Shown here piece by piece: positions 31,001 through 38,092 of a stretch of 38,350 bases of DNA. The notes beneath the pieces are model-generated. The model was given only the letters and a program-made list of their open reading frames with translations. It was not told the origin of the DNA and did not search any database. Numbering within the stretch: the first letter of the stretch is position 1; every line of letters begins with the position of its first letter. This DNA comes from Nocardioides sp. J54 (GTDB lineage: Bacteria > Actinomycetota > Actinomycetes > Propionibacteriales > Nocardioidaceae). The stretch lies in NCBI RefSeq assembly GCF_000519005.1, contig NZ_JAER01000042.1:1-38350 (forward strand). Direction: 5' to 3'. Both the position numbers and the translations under genes were made by a program.

Positions 31001-34000
31001 GGGGTCGAGACGGGTGGTCGTGCAGCCGAAGACACCACCCGACGGCGCACAGTCGTTGCCCTCGGGGTCCGACACGGCGATCGGCGGGTCGAGCCGCTCG
31101 TCGTACTCGTCGGTGAAGGTCGTGCTGCCCGGCGCCTCGCCGGTGTTGGTGACCGTGATCGTGTAGGTCACCGGGTCGCCCGCCGCAACGCTCGTGGAGC
31201 TGGCCTCCTTGGTGACGAGGAAGCCCGGCTCCGCGGGCACGCACACGTCGGCGTCCGCGACGGTGGTGCCGGAGATCCGCACCCGGTTGGCCACCTGGAA
31301 CTCGCCGGGCTCGCACGTGCCGGTGCGGGACTCCCCGGTGAACGAGGTCGGCAGCGTCGCCGAGTAGGTGAACACCTGGGTGCCGCCGTTGGCTGCGACG
31401 ACCCCCGTGGTGCAGGTCAGCTTGCCGTCGGCCTTCTCGCAGCCGGCCGGCACGGTCGGGTCGAGCCGGTCGTCGAAGTCGTCGACGAAGGTCGTCGACC
31501 CGGAGCTCGTGCCGCTGTTGGTGACGGTGATCGTGTACGACACCTCGGCGCCGGGTGCCACCTCACCGTCGACCTCGGCCGTCTTCACCACGCCGAAGTC
31601 CGGCGTCGCCCCGACGCAGAAGGTGACGTCGCCCCGCGCCCCGTCGGCGAGCTCGACCAGGTTGTGGATGCGGAACGTGCCGGGCTCGCAGGTGCCCTCA
31701 CCACCGGGGCCGTCGAAGGCGGCCGGCAGCGTGGCGACGTAGGTGAAGGTCTGCGACCCGCCGGCCGGGATGACGCCGGTGTCGCAGGAGAAGGCGCCGT
31801 CGGTGGCCTCGCAGTCGTCGCCCTCCGGGTCGGACGTCGCGGTGCCGACGGTGACCCGGTCGTCGACGTCGTCGGTGAACGACGTGGCCCCTGCGGCCGT
31901 GCCGCCGTTGGTGACCGTGATCGTGTAGGTCACCGTGCCGCCCGGCTCCAGCGGGCCATCGGCCTCGTAGGACTTCGCCACGCTGAACGCGGGCGCCGCC
32001 GGGACGCAGACGGAGACGTCGGCGTCGGCGCCGTCGCTCAGCTCGACCGCGTTGGCGACCTCGTAGCTGCCCGGTGCGCAGGCTCCCCGGTCGCCGGCGA
32101 AGGTCGCCGGCAGGGTGACGTCGTAGGTGAACACCTGCGACTCACCGGCCGGGATCACGCCGGTCGCGCACTGCAGCACCTTGTCGTCGTCACCGACGAC
32201 GGAGCAGGTCCCCGTGTCCGGGGCGCTCGTGATGGCGGACGGCGTCAGCCGGTCGTCGAAGTCGTCCTCGAAGGCCGTGGCGCCCGCAGCGTCGCCCTCG
32301 TTGGTGACGGTGATCGTGTAGGTGACCTGCTGCCTGGGCTGCGGCGTGGTGTCGCTGACCGCCTTCGTCACCGTGTACGACGGTGCGGCAGCCACGCAGA
32401 GCTCGACGGCTGCGCCGGGGCCCTCGGCCAGGGAGGCGGTGTTGCCGATCGGGTAGCTCCCCTGGGCACACTCGCCGCCGCCCGAGGTGGGGCCGAAGGT
32501 CGCCGGCACGACAGCGGTGTAGGTGAAGCTGACCGGGTCGCCGGCGGCGACCTCACCGGTCTCGCAGGTGAAGCTCGCGGGGCCGGGGCCGGCCTCGCAG
32601 TCGTCCGGCAGCGTGACGTCCATCCGGGCGTCGTACTCGTCGGTGAAGCTGGTGGACCCGGCTGCCTTGCCCGTGTTGGTGACGGTGACCGTGTAGGTCA
32701 CCGTCGCGCCGGGCTCCGGGCTGGCGTCGTCCACGGACTTCGCGATCTCGAAGTCGGCGGCGGCGCCGACGCAGACCGTGCTGTCCGCCGCCTGGGCGTT
32801 GGCCAGGGCGACCGCGTTCAGGACCGGGTAGGTGCCGGGCTCGCAGCCCTCGCCACCGGACGGGCCGCTGAAGGAGGTCGGCATCGCGGCGCTGTAGGTG
32901 AAGGTCTGCGAACCGCCGGCCGGGATCGTCCCGGTCGTGCAGTCGAGGACCTTGTTGCCCTCGTCGGTGGTCGGCTCGCAGTCCGCGCCGGTCGGGGCCG
33001 ACGTCGCAGTCGACGGCGAGAGCCGGTCGTCGAAGTCGTCACGGAAGGTGGTCGACCCGGCCGCCTGGCCGTTGTTGGTGACGGTGACCGTGTAGGTCAC
33101 CTCCTGGCCCGGCGTCGCGACGGCGTCGTCGACGGTCTTGGTGACCTCGAACTGCGGGTCGGCCTGGACGCACAGCGTCACGACGGCCGGCGTGCCGCCG
33201 GGGAGCGCCGCCGTGTTGGCGACCGGGTAGGTGCTGCCGGTGCAGCCGTCACCACCGGGAGCGCCCGAGAACGTGGCGGGCATGGTGGCGGTGTAGGTGA
33301 ACGCCTGCGAGCCACCGGCCGGGATGGTCCCGGTGGTGCAGCTGAAGAGCTCGTTGCCGCCGCTGGCCGTCGGCGCACAGTCGTTGCTGGACGGCGCCGA
33401 GACGGCGGTGCTGGGCGCGAGCCGGTCGTCGAAGTCGTCGGTGAAGGTGGTGGACCCGCTGGCCTTGCCGGAGTTCGTGACGGTCACGGTGTAGGTCACC
33501 GTGTCACCGGCTCCCACCCCCGAGGCGGGGGAAGCGGTCTTGGTGATGCTGAACTGCGGGCTCGCGGCGACGCACACGGTCACGACCGGCGCGGCGGTGC
33601 CGTCGACGAGCGTGGCCCGGTTGCGGACCGGGTGCTGGCCGACCTCGCAGCCGCCTCCACCGCCGGCCCCGCTGAAGGTGGCGGGCATGTCCGCGGTGTA
33701 GGTGAACACCTGCTGCTCACCGCCGGCGATGGAGCCCGAGGTGCACTGCAGGACCTTGTTGCCGCTGACCGTGGCGGGCGTGCAGCTCCCACCCGAGGCC
33801 GGGGTGGGCGTCACCGCGGACGGGGTGACGGCGTCGTCGAAGTCGTCGGTGAACGACGTGGATCCTGCGGTGCCGCCGGTGTTCGTCACCGTGATCGTGT
33901 AGGTGACCTGCTGGCCGGGGACGGCCGCGGTCGTGCTCGCGGTCTTGGTGATGGCGAAGGCGGCCGGCGGCAGCGGCTGCGTGGCGTTGGCCTGGATGGT

Positions 34001-34786
34001 GTTGGCCATCGCGCCGGTGCTCTTGCCGTCGAGCTTCTCCAGCTTGAAGGCGTAGGGGCCACCGCTGACGTTGCTCGCGCCGAGGCCCTGGCCCCAGGCG
34101 CGGACGTAGCTGTCCGGGCCGCCGACGGCCAGGTGCCCGCCGAAGAGGAGCACGGCCTGGCGGGCCGTGCCCGGCGTGGGGTTGCGGAAGGTGAGGGTGA
34201 CGGTGACCAGGTCGTCGCCGCCGGCGGGCGCGCTGTGCGGGCCCACGGAGTCGCTGACCAGGACGCCGCCGTACATGGTCCACTCGCGGTCGGCGTCGGG
34301 CAGGTCGTGGTCGGAGACGAGCTGGGAGATGCCCGCGCCGGACGGCGGGACCGTAGCTGCGTCGGTCGCCATCGGCAGCGTGGACGGCGGGTCCGCGCAG
34401 AGGGACGCCGACAGGCCCTGGCAGGGATCGGCGTCCTCCACGGTGTGGTTCCACGTCGCCATCGAGTCGTAGGCGTGGATGCTGCCCTTGCGGTCCTGGT
34501 AGGTGAAGGTCAGCGTGTGCTCGAGGTTGTCGGCCGGCAGGTTGATGACCGCCCGGTGCGGGACGACGTCGTCCTCGCGGAAGTGCGAGTTGCTGCCCTG
34601 GATCGCACCGTTGATCCAGCCGCCGGCGCACGTGGTCGCCGTGCCGGCGCCGTTCGCACACTGGTTGAACGCGGCGACGGTCGCGTCCGCCGCGGTTGCT
34701 GGCGGCGACGACGCGACGGTGAGACCCGCCGCTGCCATCGCGCCGACGATGAGAAGACGCACGCCAAGCATATGAAAAGCCCCCAT
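28022..34786 (-). CDS. Giant secreted DUF11-repeat, choice-of-anchor P protein
   Basis: 2,254 residues. A signal peptide (about 1-32, likely cut after ATA at 30-32) precedes a head domain to about 276. Eleven repeats of about 128 residues follow (277-1683). Each has VTYT(I/V)TVTN.G.AAGST.F.DDFDDRL, a CTTG.I..G..Q.FTYTA strand pair and about four cysteines that could form disulfides. A classical DUF11 unit comes next (about 1683-1810), then two choice-of-anchor P-like regions (about 1814-2040 and 2041-2254, with SGHAYAARLG). No LPxTG or C-terminal membrane helix is visible, so it is probably released or held by the C-terminal domains. An adhesive or surface-fibre role is inferred. ATG 34771, preceded by GGGGG, is an alternative start. 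Confidence 0.88.
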   Translation of the reverse strand: MGAFHMLGVRLLIVGAMAAAGLTVASSPPATAADATVAAFNQCANGAGTATTCAGGWINGAIQGSNSHFREDDVVPHRAVINLPADNLEHTLTFTYQDRKGSIHAYDSMATWNHTVEDADPCQGLSASLCADPPSTLPMATDAATVPPSGAGISQLVSDHDLPDADREWTMYGGVLVSDSVGPHSAPAGGDDLVTVTLTFRNPTPGTARQAVLLFGGHLAVGGPDSYVRAWGQGLGASNVSGGPYAFKLEKLDGKSTGAMANTIQANATQPLPPAAFAITKTASTTAAVPGQQVTYTITVTNTGGTAGSTSFTDDFDDAVTPSAVTPTPASGGSCTPATVSGNKVLQCTSGSIAGGEQQVFTYTADMPATFSGAGGGGGCEVGQHPVRNRATLVDGTAAPVVTVCVAASPQFSITKTASPASGVGAGDTVTYTVTVTNSGKASGSTTFTDDFDDRLAPSTAVSAPSSNDCAPTASGGNELFSCTTGTIPAGGSQAFTYTATMPATFSGAPGGDGCTGSTYPVANTAALPGGTPAVVTLCVQADPQFEVTKTVDDAVATPGQEVTYTVTVTNNGQAAGSTTFRDDFDDRLSPSTATSAPTGADCEPTTDEGNKVLDCTTGTIPAGGSQTFTYSAAMPTSFSGPSGGEGCEPGTYPVLNAVALANAQAADSTVCVGAAADFEIAKSVDDASPEPGATVTYTVTVTNTGKAAGSTSFTDEYDARMDVTLPDDCEAGPGPASFTCETGEVAAGDPVSFTYTAVVPATFGPTSGGGECAQGSYPIGNTASLAEGPGAAVELCVAAAPSYTVTKAVSDTTPQPRQQVTYTITVTNEGDAAGATAFEDDFDDRLTPSAITSAPDTGTCSVVGDDDKVLQCATGVIPAGESQVFTYDVTLPATFAGDRGACAPGSYEVANAVELSDGADADVSVCVPAAPAFSVAKSYEADGPLEPGGTVTYTITVTNGGTAAGATSFTDDVDDRVTVGTATSDPEGDDCEATDGAFSCDTGVIPAGGSQTFTYVATLPAAFDGPGGEGTCEPGTFRIHNLVELADGARGDVTFCVGATPDFGVVKTAEVDGEVAPGAEVSYTITVTNSGTSSGSTTFVDDFDDRLDPTVPAGCEKADGKLTCTTGVVAANGGTQVFTYSATLPTSFTGESRTGTCEPGEFQVANRVRISGTTVADADVCVPAEPGFLVTKEASSTSVAAGDPVTYTITVTNTGEAPGSTTFTDEYDERLDPPIAVSDPEGNDCAPSGGVFGCTTTRLDPGDSQTFAYTVAMPASFAAGAEQGDCADGRFSVLNTAEAGDSSHTVEVCVSAAPAFEISKEADLEVASPGGDVTYQVVVRNTGEAAGSTTWTDVSEAEITEAPDGCELVGTHELRCETPVLAAGESITYSYDAVLPATYTGDPDAEACTPPAYPVRNVATLAGGGSVADVVCVDARTELVVTKSVDKALAEPGDEVTYTITVTNTGAAAGSTTFVDDYDDRLTPTVPDGCEQGDGVLTCTTGTIAGGDHQVFEYTAELPSSYDGEAGVAPCAPGEYGVVNSVTIQGAEVASKTVCVPAAPDLSVAKEMSDTTLDPGQEVTYTVTVTNDGSAAGSTSFTDDYDDRLDPTVPDGCTKADGKLTCETGTIAAGGSKVFTYTATVPETFTGTSGGNGCQPGTFAISNGVLLASGATGGVTGCVAATPDVTLTKTSSVDVRSNGDQVLTYTITWTNHGPAEALGAVLTDAIPGGTGFVSCTGGCTVVGAVPTASWNVGSIAPRGGTGSVRLVVKVTNNAVCTVPNQARMSLANGADVSSNVTSDLVSPQPNPAGAKSNGTAVGLEVRASGLLTLVTNLLSVIIKDKATVVLSESVSSQSGLGGPSTDSDAVAALKLPANGAILSAGVLSTTSNSSVTAAPAETRQTTTSEVAGVCLVPVAGVCTVETGTVRAVASTTANGGYSTASTTGSTIQSLKVLGLETPVNLNQTTTIPLNAAIFGKNSYIAINERSTSISEKGGKYVADASVTAIHVKITGVLLGLQAVEIKVGEATAHSEFPKTPLCANQSKRSVSGHAYAARLGTNVLLADLLQGYVQISPLGGNETEQVVGVALPGIAGAKVADTATSGALTTSGATSRSWAEVAGDGSGPLCVLRLTDARCVVSATAVRSEARSTAGPSGSTSTDAGTTLVDLEVLGVPVGLNPAPNTTYTLPGIGFIVLNEQFCDGGGAATHSCSGTPHSGITVRALRVVVTVANALLPLGPGIEVMVAEAHADSSFG

Positions 34787-34791
34787 GACTC

Positions 34792-34843
34792 GGTTGTGCG
34801 GCCACCCGAGTGCCTGTTGCTCCAGCGAGGGAGACGCTGGTGC
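34792..34843 (-). promoter_or_regulatory. Structured leader of the giant gene
   Basis: Reading leftward, CCAGCG/CGCTGG (7-base loop) and ACTCGG/CCGAGT (12-base loop) form two hairpins, the second ending about one base before the ATG at 34786. This may limit access to that start or define the leader of the ATG at 34771. It does not match a riboswitch class I know. Confidence 0.3.
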
Positions 34844-34870
34844 CGGGTCCCCCCACGAGACCCGTGGACG

Positions 34871-34894
34871 ACCCTAGGGAGAGATCCCGGATCT
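34871..34894 (-). promoter_or_regulatory. Candidate promoter with overlapping palindrome, giant gene
   Basis: On the minus strand TAGGGT (34876 to 34871) fits the -10 pattern TANNNT. The 13-bp palindrome AGATCCCGGATCT (34882-34894) lies in the spacer, as an operator would. No TTGAC-like -35 is seen. The leader would be about 78 bases. Confidence 0.3.
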
Positions 34895-34916
34895 GGTGAG
34901 CCCTTTGATATAGGCA

Positions 34917-34946
34917 TTGACTTCCGGCCCACGGCGGTGCTACGGC
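34917..34946 (+). promoter_or_regulatory. Promoter of the methyltransferase gene
   Basis: TTGACT (34917-34922), 18 bases, TACGGC (34941-34946). The -35 is strong, while the -10 lacks the final T. The expected start at about 34953-34955 coincides with the ATG at 34955, suggesting a leaderless mRNA. Confidence 0.4.
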
Positions 34947-34954
34947 TGGCGCCC

Positions 34955-35539
34955 ATGGCCCGGATGTCCGACCTCGAGTCCGTCTTCTGCCGGACGGCGC
35001 TGTGGCGCGCCTGGGCGCGTCGCGCCGTCCTGCCGCGGGTGCTGCCGCGCGGCCTCTCCGGCGAGGTGCTCGAGATCGGTTGCGGCAGCGGTGCGATGGC
35101 CGCGGAGGTGCTGCGCTCGGTGCCGGACATCGAGCGGTACGTCGCCACGGACGTCGACCCGGCGATGGTGGCCCGCGCTCGACGCGAGCTCGGAGAATTC
35201 GCCGCACGTGCGGAGGTCCTGGAGGTCGACGCCGCCGGGCTCCCGTTCGCCGACGCGTCGTTCGACGCAGTCGTCAGCTGGCTGATGCTGCACCACACCA
35301 TCACGTGGGAGCAGGTGCTGGCCGACGCGGCTCGCGTGCTGCGCCCGGGCGGGCTGCTGGCGGGCTACGACCTGCCGGACTCGCGGCAGAGCCGCGTCGT
35401 GCACCGGCTCACCCGCTCGACGGTGCGCATGGTCGCCGCGGACGACCTCGCCGCCGAGCTGCGGGGCCTGGGCCTGTCCGACATCGAGGTACGACCGCTC
35501 GGGGTCGCTGGCGCGTACGGGTTCTCCGCCCGTCGCTGA
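34955..35539 (+). CDS. Class I SAM-dependent methyltransferase
   Basis: A 194-residue protein with the Methyltransf_11 pattern: motif I VLEIGCGSGAMAAEVL (about 38-53), the acidic D66/D68 after the second strand (YVATDVDPAMV), DAAGLPFADASFDAVVSW (about 92-109) and RVLRPGGLLAGYDLP (about 127-141). The substrate is unknown. The ATG has no ribosome binding site, which agrees with the leaderless promoter. It is divergent from the giant gene and convergent with the flavin reductase gene. A much longer open frame reads through it from the left but is an antisense shadow of the giant gene. Confidence 0.85.
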   Translation: MARMSDLESVFCRTALWRAWARRAVLPRVLPRGLSGEVLEIGCGSGAMAAEVLRSVPDIERYVATDVDPAMVARARRELGEFAARAEVLEVDAAGLPFADASFDAVVSWLMLHHTITWEQVLADAARVLRPGGLLAGYDLPDSRQSRVVHRLTRSTVRMVAADDLAAELRGLGLSDIEVRPLGVAGAYGFSARR

Positions 35540-35560
35540 GCCCGCCTGCCGGCCCGCGCG

Positions 35561-36082
35561 TCAGGGTGCGGGCGTGAGCGGCTGCACGCGGCGGAAGCCG
35601 CTGCGGTGGAACACCAGCGGTTCCTGCAGGCTGGCGTGGTCGACGTGTGCGACGGCGTGCAGCTCGAGCAGGACGAGCACGTGGTCACCGGCCTCGACCT
35701 CGCGGTAGATCGTGCAGTCGAACTGCGCGAGTCCGTCGTCGACGAAGAGCGCCCCCTCCGGGGTGACCGAGTGGCCGAGGCCGTCGAAGCGGGCCCCCAC
35801 CGGGCCGGCCAGCTGGCGGCACACCTGGTCGTGGTGGTCTGCGAGCACGGTCACGCCGAGGTGCGGCGCGGTGCGCAGGTCGGGCCAGGTCTTCGACGCG
35901 GCAGCGAGGTTCACCGACACCAGCGGCGGATCGAGGCTGACCGTCGTGAACGAGCTCGCGGCCAGGCCCAGCGGGCGGCCGTCGACCTCGGCCGCGACGG
36001 CCACCACCCCGCTGGGGAAGAAGCCGAAGGCCTGGCGCAGGCGCGCCGGGTCGAGGTCCTGGTTGGTCGCCAGCGCGGTCAT
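35561..36082 (-). CDS. Flavin reductase-like protein
   Basis: The 173-residue protein belongs to the flavin reductase (HpaC/HsaB-like) family: LRQAFGFFPSGVVAVAAE (about 15-32), GLAASSFTTVSLDPPLVSVNLA and the closing DHASLQEPLVFHRSGFRR. Such proteins reduce FMN or FAD with NAD(P)H, usually to feed a partner monooxygenase. No monooxygenase is encoded in the visible operon; it may be elsewhere, or the protein may be a flavin-binding enzyme in its own right. Its ATG overlaps the stop of the upstream gene (ATGA). It is last in a four-gene coupled operon. Confidence 0.8.
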   Translation of the reverse strand: MTALATNQDLDPARLRQAFGFFPSGVVAVAAEVDGRPLGLAASSFTTVSLDPPLVSVNLAAASKTWPDLRTAPHLGVTVLADHHDQVCRQLAGPVGARFDGLGHSVTPEGALFVDDGLAQFDCTIYREVEAGDHVLVLLELHAVAHVDHASLQEPLVFHRSGFRRVQPLTPAP

Positions 36083-36792
36083 CGGGCTGCCCCTGCGAGC
36101 GGCCCGACCACGTCCGGCAGCTCCGGGCCGAGCCTGAGCGACTCGAGGAAGAGCACGATGGTCGCGGCGACCGATCGGTGCGGTGCGTCGTTGAGGACGT
36201 CGTGCCGCCCGCCGTTGACCACGCGCACCCGGACGTCCGGGACGCCGTCGTACAGGGCGAGGGCGTCGGCGACGGGCGTGACCGGGTCGTCCGTGCCGTG
36301 CAGGAGCAGCACGGGCTTGCCGGGGGCGTCCGGCGCGACCGACGTCCACGGCAGCGGCTGGTCGAGCCCGCCGCGGGCGAAGTCCTCGTCGGTCGAGATC
36401 ACGCGGCGGTGGACCGGGCACGCCGAGCGCGCCTCGACCTCCGCGTCCCACGACTCGACGCCGGCCGAGGTCGGCAGGGCGAGACCGGCGAGCACCACCG
36501 CGTCGACGCCGAGCGTCGGCGCGAGCAGGGCGGCGAGGGTCGCGCCGGCGTCGGTGCCGACGAGCACCGTGGGGCCGGGCAGGGACTCGTCCGCGAGCAG
36601 CTTCTCCACCAGGACCCGCGTGGCGTCGGGGTCCTCGAGGTCGAGGGGCACCAGACGCACGCGCCAGGCGTCGGCGGAGATGCGGCGCCCGAAGCGCTCG
36701 TACGACGCAGGGGTCTCACCGCGGCCGGGCAGGACGACCAGGGTCCCCCGCGGGGTGCCCCCGGTGGGCTCGTTCCAGGCTGTGACGGTCAT
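36079..36792 (-). CDS. Alpha/beta-hydrolase-fold protein with Asp at the nucleophile position
   Basis: A 237-residue alpha/beta-fold protein: VVLPGRGETPASYERFG near the N-terminus (oxyanion region), nucleophile elbow VLVGTDAGATLAALL (77-91), acid region LLLHGTDDPVTPV (about 163-174) and H197 in NGGRHDVLND. The elbow reads G-T-D81-A-G, with Asp where esterases have Ser. Asp nucleophiles occur in haloalkane dehalogenases and epoxide hydrolases, but overall it looks more like the lysophospholipase/carboxylesterase branch. The reaction is therefore open. ATGA overlaps on both sides couple it to the dioxygenase-like and flavin reductase genes. Confidence 0.7.
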   Translation of the reverse strand: MTVTAWNEPTGGTPRGTLVVLPGRGETPASYERFGRRISADAWRVRLVPLDLEDPDATRVLVEKLLADESLPGPTVLVGTDAGATLAALLAPTLGVDAVVLAGLALPTSAGVESWDAEVEARSACPVHRRVISTDEDFARGGLDQPLPWTSVAPDAPGKPVLLLHGTDDPVTPVADALALYDGVPDVRVRVVNGGRHDVLNDAPHRSVAATIVLFLESLRLGPELPDVVGPLAGAAR

Positions 36793-37388
36793 CGGTCCTC
36801 TCCTCCAGAGCGGGCCCACGTGGACGTGAACCAGTGCACGGCCCCGGTCTCGGGGTCGTAGGAACGGCGCGGCAGCGTGCCGATGTCGGCGCCGTAGACG
36901 TGGATCCCGACGACCGGCACGTCGCCGCCGCAGCGGACCTGGTGCACGTCGTCGTCGGTCGTGCAGCACACGGTGACCTGTCCGGCCGTCCACTCGTCGG
37001 TGCCGAGCTCGACCAGCGGGACGTCGGGCTGGGCGGGCTTCTCGAAGCGGGTCTCCACCTCGGTGCCGCTGTGGATGCCGACGACCCCCCAGGTCTCGTG
37101 GCCGTGGACCGGGGTGCCCTGGCCGACGTTCCAGACCGCGCTCGCGATCGAGAAGGAGCCGTCGGCGGCGACGTGGAGCGGGTACATCACGTACCGCTCG
37201 GGGTCCGGACGGGTCTTGTCGGGCGGGAGCTCGAAGCCCTCCGCGAGGGTCCGCTCGAGGTCGTCGCGCACGGCGGCGGTCAGGGCCTGCTCGTCGAGGC
37301 CGGACGCGACGAGCGCGGTGACGCGCTCGGCGAACGCGGCGAGCGCGGGGACCTCGCTGGTCACCGGGACGGTCGGGAGCTGGGTCAT
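36789..37388 (-). CDS. Cysteine dioxygenase-family thiol dioxygenase (cupin)
   Basis: The 199-residue cupin has the iron triad of the cysteine dioxygenase family: H95 and H97 in GQGTPVHGHETWGVVG and H149 in DDDVHQVR. It also has GIHSGTEVETRF after the first cupin motif and a late HVYG (163-166). These enzymes add O2 to the sulfur of a thiol such as cysteine or 3-mercaptopropionate to give a sulfinate. The WGVVGI context is closer to bacterial 3-mercaptopropionate-type enzymes, but the substrate is inferred. It is second in the operon, with 4-base overlaps to both neighbours. Confidence 0.75.
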   Translation of the reverse strand: MTQLPTVPVTSEVPALAAFAERVTALVASGLDEQALTAAVRDDLERTLAEGFELPPDKTRPDPERYVMYPLHVAADGSFSIASAVWNVGQGTPVHGHETWGVVGIHSGTEVETRFEKPAQPDVPLVELGTDEWTAGQVTVCCTTDDDVHQVRCGGDVPVVGIHVYGADIGTLPRRSYDPETGAVHWFTSTWARSGGEDR

Positions 37389-38092
37389 GCGATCTCCTTG
37401 GTGGGGGTCAGGCCGGCGTAGGCAGCGATGCGGTCCCGCAGGCCCGGTACGACGACCGAGCGGGCCAGCGAGGCGAGGGCGGCGTCGCGGTCCTGCTGGC
37501 CGGCGCCGGCGCGTGCGGCGGCGAGCAGCGCGGGCCGCGAGTCCGGGCTGGTCCTGGACCAGTCGACGAGGACGCGGTCGAGGTCGGCCGGGGTGCCGGT
37601 GACCAGGGGACCCGCGTCCATTGCCGCCACGACGGCGCCACCGCTCCACGCGACGGTGCCGGTGAGCGCAGCCAGCCGGGCGGTGCCGAGCACGACGCCG
37701 AAGGCGGCGCCGGGGAAGCGGAAGGTGGCGCGCGGGCCGGCGAGCCGGTGGTCGCAGGCCGCGGCGAGGTCGGCGCCCGCACCGACGGCCGCGCCCTCGA
37801 CGACCGCGACCGTCAGGTGCGGCGCGGAGAGGAGCCGCTCGAGCAGCAGCCCGATCCGCAGGAAGCGCCCGGCGAGCGCGGCGTCGGTCTGGTGCTCGAG
37901 CCCGGCGAGGTCGAAGCCGGCCGCGAAGTGGCGGTCGTTGCCGCGCAGGACGAGGGCGAGCGGACGGGCGCAGGCGGCCTCGTCGACGACGGCGAGGAGG
38001 TCCTCGACCAGGTCGGCCGACAGCGCGTTGGCGCGGTGCGGCCGGTCGAGGGTGAGCGTCCAGGCCTGCCCGCGGTCGACGTGGAGGCTCAC
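37385..38092 (-). CDS. Crotonase-fold (enoyl-CoA hydratase/isomerase-like) protein, altered active site
   Basis: The 235-residue protein has the crotonase fold: RPHRANALSADLVEDLL (about 17-33), oxyanion loop HFAAGFDLAGL (about 55-65) and GAAVGAGADLAAACDHRLAG (about 100-119). At the two hydratase glutamate positions it has D109 (GAGADLA) and G128 (FPGAAF). It therefore lacks the classic Glu pair and may be an isomerase, hydrolase or decarboxylase-type crotonase, or inactive. GTG 38092 with AGGAAGG about 8 bases upstream is the best start; an ATG at 38191 would add 33 unrelated residues. It is first in the coupled operon. Confidence 0.72.
   Translation of the reverse strand: MSLHVDRGQAWTLTLDRPHRANALSADLVEDLLAVVDEAACARPLALVLRGNDRHFAAGFDLAGLEHQTDAALAGRFLRIGLLLERLLSAPHLTVAVVEGAAVGAGADLAAACDHRLAGPRATFRFPGAAFGVVLGTARLAALTGTVAWSGGAVVAAMDAGPLVTGTPADLDRVLVDWSRTSPDSRPALLAAARAGAGQQDRDAALASLARSVVVPGLRDRIAAYAGLTPTKEIA

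Noticed and set aside
34787..34900. Riboswitch (c-di-GMP or c-di-AMP type) in the giant gene leader
   Set aside because: Two hairpins are present, but none of the conserved core sequences of these riboswitch classes could be found.
28043..35539. A 2,498-codon open frame on the plus strand, antisense to the giant gene and running into the methyltransferase
   Set aside because: The minus strand encodes clear DUF11-type repeats and a signal peptide, and the plus-strand product is Arg/Gly/Asp-rich without domains. In GC-rich DNA the antisense of a real gene often lacks stops. Only its last 195 codons, from 34955, are real.
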